From Moritella viscosa (GTDB lineage: Bacteria > Pseudomonadota > Gammaproteobacteria > Enterobacterales > Moritellaceae): DNA of 64,000 bases. The notes under the pieces were generated by a model. It ran no database searches, was not told the DNA's origin, and worked only from the letters and a program-made list of their open reading frames with translations. The DNA is taken from the NCBI GenBank assembly GCA_000953735.1, contig LN554852.1, positions 4,661,846-4,725,845 on the forward strand. Reading direction: 5' to 3'. This document shows, one piece after another, positions 32,301 through 38,320 of the stretch. The translations under genes were made by a program, and so were the position numbers. The first letter of the stretch is position 1. The number at the start of each line of letters is the position of its first letter.

Positions 32301-34065
32301 CTTCTATTGTTACTTTTTGTGAGAAATTTTTCACATCAATAGCATAAGCATCACTTGCTAATAAATTGACAGTAAAAGACTCATCCCCTTCTAAACGCTT
32401 GTCTAAATAAGTTTGAATTCCGGTATACGCGCCTAATTTATCATTGACTTGGCGTCTAGGAATATTCAGATAAATATCGCCTGCAGTTTCAGCAGGTACG
32501 GCTACAGAGTAGATAAATGTTGTTCCCCAAGCAAAATCGGCTTTAGTTTGTTGGCCAATAGCTGCCGGATCATCACTATTACCTGGATTTGCATAAGCAT
32601 CAGGATCACTAAGATAAAAATATAAATGAGTCTTAGTAGCAAAAGGCTGAGACAGATTAATTTTTAGATTAGCGCGTTCGCCTTCATAAACTCTATCGAT
32701 AGGTTCATTATTAAGGTTAACTAAACTTAACCCTACGGTAGGGACGGGCTCAGATAGAGGATAATCAGAGAGGGTATCATCATTACTAAAATCGTAATCA
32801 CGCTGATCTCTTGTTACAAATAATGCAGTTCCTTTAGCTTGTGCAGGATGTCTACTTCCTGATACACCTTCATTTACAGTATTATCATTAAACTTGCTTA
32901 ATCGCATTGTAAGTTGAGCATTATTATCTTCTCTTACAAATATTGCACCACCTAAGCCAGCTCCGCCACCACCAAATTTAGCTGCACCACCACCATTACC
33001 ACCATCGACACCATTATTTGCTTCCCCACCGTAGCCAGTATTCTTCTCATCAACACTGTAACCACCATATCCTTTATGGCCAACTTCAAGTCCATATTCA
33101 CCAACTTGCTTATCATCACCACCACCAGAGCCTCCAGCACCACCGCCAGCACCAAATCCACCATTAGCACCATTACCACCATCACGACCTGCATCATACG
33201 ATGTTTTACAATCACCACCACCACCACCGCCAGAACCACCTCCAGCTCCCCAACTACCAGTTTTTCCATGTTGTCCGTCTTCAGGATCACAAGAATGCTT
33301 TGACCCACAGTTAGATCCAGCCTTACCACCTTCCCCTCCACTTAATAATTTAAATGAAGCGTTATTATTAAACTGGCCACCTGAACCACCAGGCTTTGCA
33401 CTTGTACTCTGACAATGATTATCATAAGGATCTCCGCCTGCACCACCAGGATCAACGCTATCACCACCTGTTGCAGTATTCTGACTAAAAATTGTTTGCT
33501 CAAGAACAACTTTGCCTTTATTAATAAAGATCGCACCACCAGCACCGAGTCCACCACCACCAGCATTTGTTCCCTTCTGTCCCTGCGCTAGGCCATTAAT
33601 AAAATGAACACCAAAAAAAGAAATAAATCCGGTATTTTTATCATTATTAATTGATATGATTTGATATTTACCCACGCCATCAATAACCGCTGGTTGGCTA
33701 GGCTCACCAACCACCCATATAGGGTGGGACAAGTTGGTAACAGTCTCTAGCGAACTATTTAATATAATATTTTTATTTAACAATGGTCTTAGATCTACGA
33801 CACAGCCTGCTGAGCATTCAGATCGAGCGCTAGCTAACTGAATAGCTTCACTCAAATACAGACCGGTCGGTTTAATAACACGAATGATACCTCTGTCTAT
33901 ATTGGAACAATCAAGTCCCGCAGAACAAGGACTATTATTTTTAGGTAAAGATGAAGATGAAGATGAAGATGAAGATGAAGACCCGTCAATTATCCCATAT
34001 AAAACGGAGATAGACAGAAACAACAGGATAGTAACTAAAATAATAGATTTGTTTATTTTAAGCAT
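17350..34065 (-). CDS. Giant exported multidomain protein (about 5571 residues)
   Basis: The chosen ATG (34063-34065) has GGAAGAG 8 bases ahead. The order of parts, as approximate residues, is: hydrophobic signal or anchor helix 5-26; an 11-Ser run 29-39; a Cys-containing stretch; a parallel beta-helix-like region ~60-400 with GGAIF and FxxN motifs like chlamydial Pmp repeats, around a very Gly-rich stretch. Repeated Calx-beta-like units follow (for example near 445, 2890 and 3370), then PA14-like units ~1150-1560. A LamG/concanavalin-like domain lies at ~2145-2292, then five FG-GAP/VCBS calcium loops ~2392-2668 (DFNGDNLPD, DLDQDGDVD, DLDNDGKLE, DFDNDGDKD, DWDGDGDDD). VCBS/cadherin-like units (GQYGxL...Y motifs) come next, an EF-hand-like loop DSNNDGKVTVLE near 4975, and C-terminal DANGNDLWDTNEP and DKNADGLIDERDG loops. 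No type I secretion genes are adjacent. A Ca2+-dependent surface or matrix protein is inferred; the role is unknown. Confidence 0.85.
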   Translation of the reverse strand: MLKINKSIILVTILLFLSISVLYGIIDGSSSSSSSSSSSLPKNNSPCSAGLDCSNIDRGIIRVIKPTGLYLSEAIQLASARSECSAGCVVDLRPLLNKNIILNSSLETVTNLSHPIWVVGEPSQPAVIDGVGKYQIISINNDKNTGFISFFGVHFINGLAQGQKGTNAGGGGLGAGGAIFINKGKVVLEQTIFSQNTATGGDSVDPGGAGGDPYDNHCQSTSAKPGGSGGQFNNNASFKLLSGGEGGKAGSNCGSKHSCDPEDGQHGKTGSWGAGGGSGGGGGGDCKTSYDAGRDGGNGANGGFGAGGGAGGSGGGDDKQVGEYGLEVGHKGYGGYSVDEKNTGYGGEANNGVDGGNGGGAAKFGGGGAGLGGAIFVREDNNAQLTMRLSKFNDNTVNEGVSGSRHPAQAKGTALFVTRDQRDYDFSNDDTLSDYPLSEPVPTVGLSLVNLNNEPIDRVYEGERANLKINLSQPFATKTHLYFYLSDPDAYANPGNSDDPAAIGQQTKADFAWGTTFIYSVAVPAETAGDIYLNIPRRQVNDKLGAYTGIQTYLDKRLEGDESFTVNLLASDAYAIDVKNFSQKVTIEDVNFQVEILSDLSRTTICDLADGLASSGSPCDQVTSPVVRNKINLDDIKSLGYVTLQAKRPVNVQRESKEEDLPNGWDSNVSQYSTAVQGAFFNNTLAGGLPVHYSITETESGVQFLSNQINYNNNRYEKITDGKLDDLEGAQIFNAVIIPVTDINNENKESDLPAGAARIYFAALPDAIKEESQKYTLILQDFTDPSYDADQLDIILHNTPAGEYQFYQPKSEAKDVIFTLLDSDEFSPGIIISDNINGEQVNKTENPLLLAEDESAIFWVKLSSQPSADVHLKGDIGLTFSADNWFTYQKVNISSWGSVINVSADSSDPFYNNLTLAIYPETDAHKLKITEGKIPDATQRDVSIQVLPGLAEYTEGSKDQPEFIISLGQPLPYGINVLYSIDDSTPKSIFLAAYHSSFTVSYPLINDDLINGVRKINIKLTGITNLSGEPLQGISYSKGGDTASLIIQDDDISTILISQYQAEKPTVGDKVILSPEVAIIGFKDNGDLMIQHHDPLIKDIVIEKKGAGKLVSSVVARHGLLQEIAPNEQSDSPLIYFPKLPLEAEFTRNEASFTRNELVGNTVARYRGQLKVTKTGYYRFNLAGPATALAELWLNPVSADRQNKGLIASLNEVPTLGTKDDEAISYLLDTEHSYYIEALYQNALTQPVGEFSVSWQFSKESEGSFSELVAISKDNLIPDTLASGFMVETWQDIAVDSIAEFKASQSYLNKSPDNSKMLTRALDIPLNNEDKIGRRIRTVLTAPETGEYIFALASDGDAQLTLEGAELEPRILAYIDGNEKYGKYEVKAKAHPPSYTRVQFELSRFNNAITAEDPWTVEYTMGENKGTLPLGNNKKLSLLPDLTGVDMICNEYNFINSEIVNWYGSTDNPVLNNQLYIGNPPTVSKPEPCKDNPDQGLYPDYDGKSITFIFQENIKSVSADDYVKFIVDGHDLGDPADYPKEHDWWWDAAIETETQTEGQKNSQQSSRRVHLIKGQQYTLEVLQVNSLETQHLSVAWQKPSDTGLVLLSADSLSLPQVLLPIELLATTSNIKESELATTPDSVSVSLKLSGKSVFLLGQEYIVKSMTLKGATNLDGTLSASTFMQFNSGFSGSVSQDVVLTEAATPVNLILRDQVSGADEMNLTVGQQQRLGFRLKSQPLPNAKVTIILEQSGVGSDANNSAAIRLYCDGSPTEDCTQFTFTAENWDQPQFVNVIAKSAGTDQQGTYSPDLSYINLTAKQNNDLQATYTSDSIKIQIFPNSLNTHRIYFVKSNEEKISEISFSSSSVGNIIVTDNEDTEVKGWTWGFKNKQLVASKNGTELLRLLPYSTEEAGSVDAGINAGVDPITLTAQAVVTSALFKQETKWRGNLYITGIQLEAKGERTTASADVSVMLTNGLPKITILSNITDEDLAFKQPKTFSYHALSSSAEDNITANVGEILLTEFGALTVVDKKGYAAWSFEANPRPQADVITFNISNAANVTEKTISLVDINKQPRIITSYVALSDPSKPLATLSITDNSVTEDGGEIAITARLAEPATQATRVYFNINTPSSNEPSNIALKLKDKTNGYALEVTDENVSLKGEDSTGITLEMWLHPEISNNQQGLFVGEDNNEESNLLTIKNQVLTSFNGFSIELPDNVIKKQWFHIAYTSSALGEVWYVNGEKVATNNANVIATIPTHLRAIGRAKNKTEYFSGAIDEVRIWTQPRTDMQIRSSYAITLPTAGLNDDYSSLSGLWQFNQLSLANIANENTQSTLENSQGDELDLEDSAVKQDVWLVKQSAQEGADYEMLTGFVTRSSNLFNLETVSRGRLFTIADFNGDNLPDAVVMDDSGQFYLHLNLNKKINQSPQFQKEPLNLILKNTVSMTAGDLDQDGDVDLVIGTNDGRLYQLKNTGDLKKPQFLQAHSLYQKGTHPELKSMLSPTLVDLDNDGKLELVVISNEGKTVHFSIEKGLANAEEKGRHVLTRSHTSLLNLPKLKQMEQGYFIQFVDFDNDGDKDAVIDYIGNNPGQLPGGLKYFENYGNAEQPYYVAAPHSNIANYLRHLDTDIGGDNVTMQHAYDQIEFYQFFDWDGDGDDDLFQSNHQGVISLKETQGFSFVTIDEGNSEANIMIKLKDDQRAEPLEFIQLQIVEGNVNQADYHTKTGSDLVRIDIKDNDQVGLVVKREDDSVLTLNDPILRIDVSETETDAKLYKVHLASQPNNVVKVKIATTAPELGGLVSKLPEEGFKDTISFKFNPEGDNWKTDQFFWVKGVDDLVDDESTLFSYLFITKSEDINYDNLANALPATGIENNDHAAINVSFSSLPTAAIAPGSIHATEGEINAVEVRLNSKPTQAVTVSLVPEDNQLTFFPQRRIIKMVDVDAASRQVKTVIARNDKTCTDTQGLYGTLCWQSNGDYTYQQETAVEEGQANENFSYVIDNGYGRLSSDSLSIVLINTEGKQQNDPVILSKSGNLFFNANSLAGQPVDLIFTPENWDLTRTVAVAAVDDDIVEYNHTRQIELLLTDPQQMILGNYGQINWDSDGHYQYRLSRELSEGVYQEQQLYFTQIDNKQSHTLDIAIVSKINESGVDIAVYSCIDRDNYKSERDCFKRLDDAEEQTFTGTTDGRLSGMSRDLLDPVYQMTMTQPLLVNIEDNDKPIVRAGVDLNAGENTHPGYFTFSVLENVGYPGGLPVNYTLYGYNSADPHGATAESKPPKGSDVLADPGPDFQGYDTLMSGTLYIPKDKKRVSFPIFPIDDLTPEESLAARYEKVVVVINPPVSNKEHPESADQYRLDLAHPETHKAAVRILDNEDIGLKIVMPEGGLSVEEGQYNGFRVGLKSQPQTDVKLAFYYEDVRYKNQRDRTFMAIEPIEFSTNNWNQWKTVDIHLFNNLISNDDALAPRYSNIYFTLLDESNECQKDYADSSVCEPFYNTMKGALNLTSPIDAEDKDALVIEGAVSFSGATFAEGEYGQVSLTPIKGSKDYLGDFVYRISDGKFGSSDSQKAILTAISKSPIGKIYDVFDYQIALNKNDTLIQKLAVEISAVNQAILTSVPPSGEKIAFPDGDNGTLVFDLANNSYTYTLNTNSSEYTQSYWTFSDSFIYSLNNENVEGDVSDNFAFNIDLTKYTATSEGKILSAQVNGYSPGVCDSENNLTVCIDSNGAPYITGQIISAALDTGSELEDNILASVSQYGRTYALPKVTNMSLRDKDDNDLWVGKGLLTTNPLFTANPLNSVASLIAVDNEINLAGQYGELILGKDATYIYKLDETLIKAGLDNIDERTVTERFKYILNNHSDHLLALTVTYKQSGGASLAQVQADSELLSSVEGEKLQFSGKLLDKDSPIKLVRAGLVTSSVYLQEAALDPIEIAQGISEVLGFLQARLYDTSVPLLGRLGGGPTGLTSGDASHANIPSFSERIEDIVVSELLKQPHLTTTEIQRIFTKALQATFGYYHWPVQILKFDNEKLMLKVSFTAGLSAQTDEFVTDWGMPGMGHFTGAARGTFKFTSDLVFGIKFDRKKKDTGYQKSVRPSIFIVTDSAALDRLLGSPVSKPVELYSLQTWEGISIAPNGIVFITQQGNIPDMDSKPAEPKNMLAINADLKKRNVKVYWQWKRVNPRHSDPYQDKPIYDFSVIEGIVKTLLSEEDVIYGKDSHDAPFIEISLKQPESIGPNKNVPIIISHEVDPDHNLNKASTNQERQNIVAVLNYLSTLKDGLKFKNRSIKATDFNDKNNNRGSQALNFNFDINVFESIDSTLLGPRNSTFTADIIVSEIKPAVELKTDRTLVMLSTTHKDPSVILKTSCEKTADNRCKPEKLNIKAPWLNALKDSVKSVPSDMNVFKKKSVWSETLKLEDGDLKVIGTLKKKGNDYHIEWTWEFSSLSVENVAFNGKDKLKDIDNIQLKGADDIPWKTVQYTLSKYKMMFLKSENTDTPKVDTVSKLSLSLSSALDFSGDMQLFVASASISQAPMQPANVSDTAQTSPAKVFKTLVGNYDDRDKVIEFTEANRNENLEAYIVGQYGILSLTEQGYYNYYLKRDVSESSYILNCLDWETNPPATAQESTDKILCKDLLNSEFISMTEEEEEEDQYKYKIKALFKGYKVYCTDEDKVSEGQDCKVHSPNILMTKTTKGDLKLKGVVSLENAIDIMGEGIPNWETSSNLSNKSTLNEFYKRIIARPAEDTTYGITQLQDDFFISTKSNLSFRKLSLMIRYQNELKVSFDNLSEITYSGDFHDNSWTGDNLSTFESNIKDIVKASKGLIQPMAKANLFAELALNSRNGILYLTELRKEKQGVVKFTLGGDAALYAQIDTAIGNNGGDAVGGNVDFPLPSVVANLGLTARYSGTDLFSNVSSRGGEFIFGIYNLGLDLGSLLSDQLVEPLSHVATEMAPIRPIANALTADMKLFSKLSLQHVFDSNNDGKVTVLEIPTPFLKSQGSAKAKKYANMLKNANRFLEFTADIFQLIEIAADLGEELSGAKSLEERIISSDGFLVSPQDIRVTPHRDTSSLPGIDTSLVPYVNQQGHIILGSDKNFEFTKTATGKVGPSKVKQSSPERPEPPRANIKPNKNKSKVKGRFNELRSRGIISFPILSSPLDILKFIFGDPAELILIDVPDVDLSFEIDQKFRPTPIPIFVGYIGGSMQIATDIKVGVDTGGLLQSICGSNTPERIWDCQGELSDGDRSLRLLNSIYIKDWSEQSYYAGGDDSTDQDWWGGYERELSDKNVWDKYELAGDAKVYLGAGLDLIVFGSFFQGGPGLAGGVDLVDICEATTPNACEPLKNGKFTAGGQYDGKLRAYDLAMQLITDPKDAFELGFTLYVELKAYVEALKIRMWEETLGIFRLYDFTLEGVKWAGNSAVMEQASIVGGTVFFDANGNDLWDTNEPIGFTDSKGRSTFNIPYQYFDKNADGLIDERDGLIKLINGVDTRTSKAQLVMLTTVPQSSVITPLTTLMTQHMAKGLSLDEAHERVINEFSLPEDLNLMDYNTAGNGMRSSHLLTNQVIAAQQNALNVLQQRMH
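33949..33981 (-). repeat. In-frame hexanucleotide microsatellite encoding poly-Ser
   Basis: Five tandem copies of GATGAA on the plus strand (33950-33979), read as TCTTCA on the coding strand, encode 11 serines right after the signal/anchor helix of the giant protein. Slippage by whole units would lengthen or shorten the linker without changing the reading frame. Confidence 0.85.
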
Positions 34066-34533
34066 ATTGATAACTCTTCCATAAAATAATATCAACTAGC
34101 TAAGCCATAACCTATATAGATCATCATTAAAATGAATATAGGTTATGAGCTTAACCAGTCTTCCTTGAGTGAAGCTAACACTCTAACTTTAAATTATCTC
34201 ATAATAGGTACTTGAAGATATTATTAATACTAAAAGATGAAAAGTTCAACATAACACCAACTTTTTGTGATGAACTTATTATGCCAAAATAATAGGCTGT
34301 GATATTAATCACCTTGAATATCTGTGTTTGTTTAAACATAGCTGTTATGAAATAGTAAATAGAATGAACTATTTACTTATAAAAAATTTTATTTACCCAT
34401 CCTCCTACTAATACATTCAGTTTCAAACTAACTCATTATTTAGATTAAAAAAAAGGATATTCAAATATGAATATCCTTTTTTAAAACTGATTTATACCAT
34501 CACTTTATTTAACTCATAACACATACTATTTCA
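34066..34533. other. Intergenic region between yaaA and the giant gene
   Basis: 468 AT-rich bases with no supported gene. The part next to 34066 must carry the promoter of the giant gene on the minus strand, but no convincing -35/-10 pair stood out. The yaaA terminator lies within it. Confidence 0.6.
34446..34485 (-). terminator. Terminator after yaaA
   Basis: AAAAGGATATTCA pairs with TGAATATCCTTTT around a short loop, flanked by A-runs on one side and T-runs on the other, so it can act in both directions. It serves yaaA on the minus strand. Confidence 0.85.
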
Positions 34534-35313
34534 TTATTTAAAGATTTCATCACGCTTAAACACCAATTCAATATCCGTTGATTCAGCATCACAATAGTAA
34601 TAACCATCAGTATCAAACGCCGTTAGCTGTGACACATCAGTTAATTGATTCTCAATGATGTACCGCGCCATTAAACCGCGTGCTTTTTTAGCATAAAAAC
34701 TAATGATCTTGAATTTACCCGCTTTGCAGTCTTTAAATACTGGTGTAATCACCTGTCCTTTTAAGCGCTTCTTTTGCACCGCTTTAAAGTACTCATTGGA
34801 CGCTAAGTTAATTAACACTTTATCGCCTTGTGCAGCAAGCGTTTCATTGACTTTATCTGTGATGATATCGCCCCAGAACTGATATAAGTTAGTACCACGT
34901 CCATTACTGAGCTTAGTGCCCATTTCTAAGCGGTATGCTTTAATCAGATCAAGTGGTCGTAACAAACCATACAAACCAGATAAAATACGGAAATGTTGCT
35001 GCGCAAACGCCATGTCAGCATCACTAAACGTTTCTGCGTCTAAACCCGTATAAACATCACCTTTAAAGGCAAATACAGCTTGTTTAGCATTGTCGGGGGT
35101 AAACTCTGCTGACCATTCGGTAAAGCGAGCAACATTTAGTCCAGCCAACTTATCACTAATTTTCATTAATGAAGACAAATCCATTGGCGTTAATTGACGA
35201 CAAACATCAATCAATTCTGCCGAATGTACAGTTAAGTCAGCTTGGCTATACTGCTCAGTTATAGACGGCGTCTCAAAATCGAGTGTTTTAGCCGGTGATA
35301 CCACTATTAACAT
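34534..35313 (-). CDS. yaaA: Peroxide stress protein YaaA (DUF328)
   Basis: A 259-residue cytoplasmic protein of the UPF0246/YaaA family, which in E. coli limits free iron during hydrogen peroxide stress and binds DNA. It begins with the family start [14 protein letters not shown]. It also has the conserved blocks [37 protein letters not shown] and [11 protein letters not shown]. Length equals the norm. It stands alone with its own terminator, 63 bases beyond the pilU stop codon on the same strand. Confidence 0.94.
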   Translation of the reverse strand: MLIVVSPAKTLDFETPSITEQYSQADLTVHSAELIDVCRQLTPMDLSSLMKISDKLAGLNVARFTEWSAEFTPDNAKQAVFAFKGDVYTGLDAETFSDADMAFAQQHFRILSGLYGLLRPLDLIKAYRLEMGTKLSNGRGTNLYQFWGDIITDKVNETLAAQGDKVLINLASNEYFKAVQKKRLKGQVITPVFKDCKAGKFKIISFYAKKARGLMARYIIENQLTDVSQLTAFDTDGYYYCDAESTDIELVFKRDEIFK

Positions 35314-35376
35314 AACTCTTCCTTACTTTTCTTAAACTGATGTTTATTATATTGCGATGAATTTTATAGCCCGTCA

Positions 35377-36492
35377 TTACAAAGCTTCGATCGTCACCCC
35401 GTCAAGCATACTATCACTGCCTGCTTGACCTTGATTTAACTTAATCATTAAGCGTAAATCATTTGGCGAGTCAGCGTGATGTAAAGCCTCTGTATAACTA
35501 ATCATATTGGTATTATAAAGTGCTAATAACGCTTGATCAAAGGTTTGCATTCCCAGCTCGCCCGACTTTATCATCACTTCTTTAATTTTATGCAGTTCAT
35601 TTTTGCGGATCAATTCACTGACCAAAGGTGTGTTCAATAAAATTTCAAATGCACCACGTCGACTTGAACCACCTTGTACTGGGATTAATTGCTGTGCCAC
35701 AATGGCTTTTAAATTTAGTGACAAATCATATAACAACTGAGCATGCTTTTCTTTTGGTACCAAGTGCAAAATACGATCGATAGCCTGATTGGCATTAATT
35801 GCATGTAGCGTTGCCATACATAAATGCCCCGTTTCCGCAAACGCCAAGGCAAACTCCATCGTTTCTTGTGAACGGATTTCACCAATCAAGATCACATCCG
35901 GCGCTTGACGTAATGAGCTCTTCAGCGCATCTTCAAAAGACTCGGTATCAATTCCCACTTCACGCTGAGTCACAATACAACTACCATGTTCATGGACAAA
36001 CTCAATCGGATCTTCAATCGTTAAGATATGACCTGATGAGTTTTGGTTACGATAACCCACCATGGCTGCTTGCGTAGTTGATTTACCAGACCCCGTCGCC
36101 CCAACAACTAATACTAAACCACGCTTCTCTAGTACCGTATGTTTTAATATTGGTGGCAAGTGTAGCTCATCCATTGCTGGTATATCGGTTTCAATACGAC
36201 GGATCACCATACCCGCTTTTTCTAATTGCCAAAATGCGCTGACACGGAAACGACCAATATCCGGTATGAAAATACCGAAATTAGATTCTTTGGTACGACA
36301 GAAAGAAGCATATTCCCCCTCAGACATGGCTTCTTTCACCAATGCTAATGATTGCTCAGCCGTTAATTTATGTTCCGAGAGCGCACGTAATGAGCCATGT
36401 ACTTTTACTGTTGGTGCAATACCCGCTGAAATATACATGTCAGAACCAGTAAGCTTTTTCATCGCACTAAAGAGTTGTGGTAGCATCCCCAT
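35377..36492 (-). CDS. pilU: Type IV pilus retraction ATPase PilU
   Basis: A hexameric AAA-type ATPase that works with PilT in pilus retraction and twitching. The ~371-residue protein has the PilT-like N-terminal domain, the Walker A GATGSGKSTT, the Asp box LTIEDPIEFVHEHGS, the Walker B VILIGEIRS and the His box AETGHLCMATLHA. I prefer the ATG at 36492, because AAGGA lies 8 bases before it; an ATG three codons earlier sits directly on the ribosome site. It follows pilT almost without a gap, the standard pilTU order, and the longer, more divergent C-terminus identifies it as PilU. Confidence 0.93.
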   Translation of the reverse strand: MGMLPQLFSAMKKLTGSDMYISAGIAPTVKVHGSLRALSEHKLTAEQSLALVKEAMSEGEYASFCRTKESNFGIFIPDIGRFRVSAFWQLEKAGMVIRRIETDIPAMDELHLPPILKHTVLEKRGLVLVVGATGSGKSTTQAAMVGYRNQNSSGHILTIEDPIEFVHEHGSCIVTQREVGIDTESFEDALKSSLRQAPDVILIGEIRSQETMEFALAFAETGHLCMATLHAINANQAIDRILHLVPKEKHAQLLYDLSLNLKAIVAQQLIPVQGGSSRRGAFEILLNTPLVSELIRKNELHKIKEVMIKSGELGMQTFDQALLALYNTNMISYTEALHHADSPNDLRLMIKLNQGQAGSDSMLDGVTIEAL

Positions 36493-36503
36493 GTTATTCA
36501 TCC

Positions 36504-37538
36504 TTAAAAGCTTTGTTGATCAACAGCTCGAATGCGCGCTTCTTCGCTAGTGACAATACCCATGTTAACCAATTCACGTAACGACTGATCTAATGTTTGC
36601 ATGCCATGCATCATACCTGTTTGGATCACGGAATACATCTGCGCAACTTTATCCTCACGGATCAAATTACGAATCGCCGGTGTACCAAGCATGATTTCAT
36701 GTGCCGCAACTCGACCACCACCAGTACGTTTTAATAATGTCTGGGAAATTACCGCACGTAATGATTCCGACAACATCGAACGAACCATGTCCTTCTCTTG
36801 CCCTGGGAATACATCAACAATACGGTCAATAGTTTTTGCTGCCGAGGTGGTATGCAAGGTACCAAAGACCAAGTGCCCAGTTTCCGCCGCAGTTAATGCC
36901 AAACGGATGGTTTCTAAATCTCGCATTTCACCGACCAAAATAATGTCGGGATCTTCACGTAATGCAGAACGTAATGCGGCATTAAAGCTTTTAGTATCCC
37001 GGAATACTTCACGCTGATTAATTAAGCTTTTCTTATTCTTGTGTACAAATTCAATCGGATCTTCGATTGTCAGAATATGTTTATGCTGATGCTCGTTAAT
37101 ATGATCAATCATTGACGCCAGTGTCGTTGACTTACCAGACCCCGTCGGCCCAGTCACCAATACTAAACCACGTGGCAGTTTCACCAAATCATGAAAAATG
37201 TCTGGCACACTTAATTCTGCCATGCTTTTAATTTCACTTGGGATAGTACGAAACGTAGCAGCAGGACCACGGTGTTGATTAAATGCATTTACACGAAAAC
37301 GAGCAACGTTATTAATTTCAAAAGAAAAATCTACTTCCAAATGTTCTTCATAGTCTTTACGCTGTTTATCATCCATAATGTCATAAATTAGCGCATGTAC
37401 TTGTTTGGCGTCAAAAGCAGGTAAATTGATTTTACGTACATCACCGTCCACACGGATCATCGGAGGAACCCCCGAAGAAAGGTGTAGATCTGATGCGTTA
37501 TGCTTTACACTAAATGTAAGTAACTCTGTAACATCCAT
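36504..37538 (-). CDS. pilT: Type IV pilus retraction ATPase PilT
   Basis: PilT powers disassembly of type IV pili at the inner membrane. The 344-residue protein starts with MDVTELLTFSVKHNASDLHL, typical for PilT. It has Walker A GPTGSGKSTT, Asp box LTIEDPIEFVHKNKKS, Walker B DIILVGEMRD, His box AETGHLVFGTLHT and the C-terminal AIRNLIRE motif needed for retraction. It is transcribed divergently from yggS across only 30 bases, as in Pseudomonas and Vibrio, and its stop is 11 bases before the preferred pilU start. Confidence 0.96.
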   Translation of the reverse strand: MDVTELLTFSVKHNASDLHLSSGVPPMIRVDGDVRKINLPAFDAKQVHALIYDIMDDKQRKDYEEHLEVDFSFEINNVARFRVNAFNQHRGPAATFRTIPSEIKSMAELSVPDIFHDLVKLPRGLVLVTGPTGSGKSTTLASMIDHINEHQHKHILTIEDPIEFVHKNKKSLINQREVFRDTKSFNAALRSALREDPDIILVGEMRDLETIRLALTAAETGHLVFGTLHTTSAAKTIDRIVDVFPGQEKDMVRSMLSESLRAVISQTLLKRTGGGRVAAHEIMLGTPAIRNLIREDKVAQMYSVIQTGMMHGMQTLDQSLRELVNMGIVTSEEARIRAVDQQSF

Positions 37539-37568
37539 ATTCTTTTTAACCTCATTGCAAGTAACATC

Positions 37569-38264
37569 ATGAATAGTATATCAACACGATTACAACAGGT
37601 TCTGACTCAAATTGAAAACACGGCAAGCACATCTTGCAAAAAAAGGTGTGAAATTAACCTGCTTGCAGTAAGTAAAACCAAACCCGTCGAACAAGTGATG
37701 GCAGTTTACGCACTCGGACAACGTAAATTTGGTGAAAACTACCTGCAAGAGGCCGTAGAAAAAATTACTCATCTACAACATGACGGTGATTATGACGATA
37801 TCGAGTGGCATTTTATTGGTCCAATTCAATCGAATAAGACGCGTCCGATTGCCGAGCATTTTGATTGGGTTCAAAGTATCGACCGTTTAAAAGTGGCGCA
37901 ACGACTCAATGATCAGCGCCCAGCAGAGATGGCAAAATTAAACGTTTGTATTCAAATTAATATCAGTGCCGAAGACAGCAAGTCTGGCGCTGATTTGCAA
38001 CAAGCTCGACTTTTAGCTGAACAAGTGGCTAATTTACCGAACTTAGTATTACGCGGGATCATGGCGATTCCAGAAAAAACCGACGATCTCGAGAAGCTTA
38101 AATCACAATTTAACCAGCTTGAATCGTTGTATTTATCACTTCAGCACCAATATAACCAAATAGACACCTTATCAATGGGCATGACCAACGATATGGAACT
38201 TGCGATTGCGCAAGGTAGTAACATGGTACGTGTTGGCACTGCCATTTTTGGCGCACGCGGCTGA
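37569..38264 (+). CDS. yggS: Pyridoxal-phosphate homeostasis protein YggS
   Basis: A 231-residue cytoplasmic PLP-binding protein (COG0325) that buffers PLP and affects amino-acid metabolism; no enzyme activity is known. The PLP lysine lies in LLAVSKTKP near residue 37. HFIGPIQSNKTRPI, the GIMAIP strand and SMGMTNDMELAIAQGSNMVR are typical of the family. It heads the conserved plus-strand run yggS-proC-yggT-DUF4426-rdgB-hemW. Confidence 0.95.
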   Translation: MNSISTRLQQVLTQIENTASTSCKKRCEINLLAVSKTKPVEQVMAVYALGQRKFGENYLQEAVEKITHLQHDGDYDDIEWHFIGPIQSNKTRPIAEHFDWVQSIDRLKVAQRLNDQRPAEMAKLNVCIQINISAEDSKSGADLQQARLLAEQVANLPNLVLRGIMAIPEKTDDLEKLKSQFNQLESLYLSLQHQYNQIDTLSMGMTNDMELAIAQGSNMVRVGTAIFGARG

Positions 38265-38320
38265 TCACTCCGTTTTATGGAATTAAACAGTAACGATCAA
38301 GTATAAGGAATTAAACTGTA

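Noticed and set aside
32952..33566. Open frames of 74-129 codons on both strands over the Gly-rich part of the giant gene
   Set aside because: They are out-of-frame readings of low-complexity glycine codons inside a continuous 5.5-kilocodon frame.
33949..33981. On/off phase variation by the serine microsatellite
   Set aside because: The unit is six bases, so slippage keeps the frame; only linker length would change.
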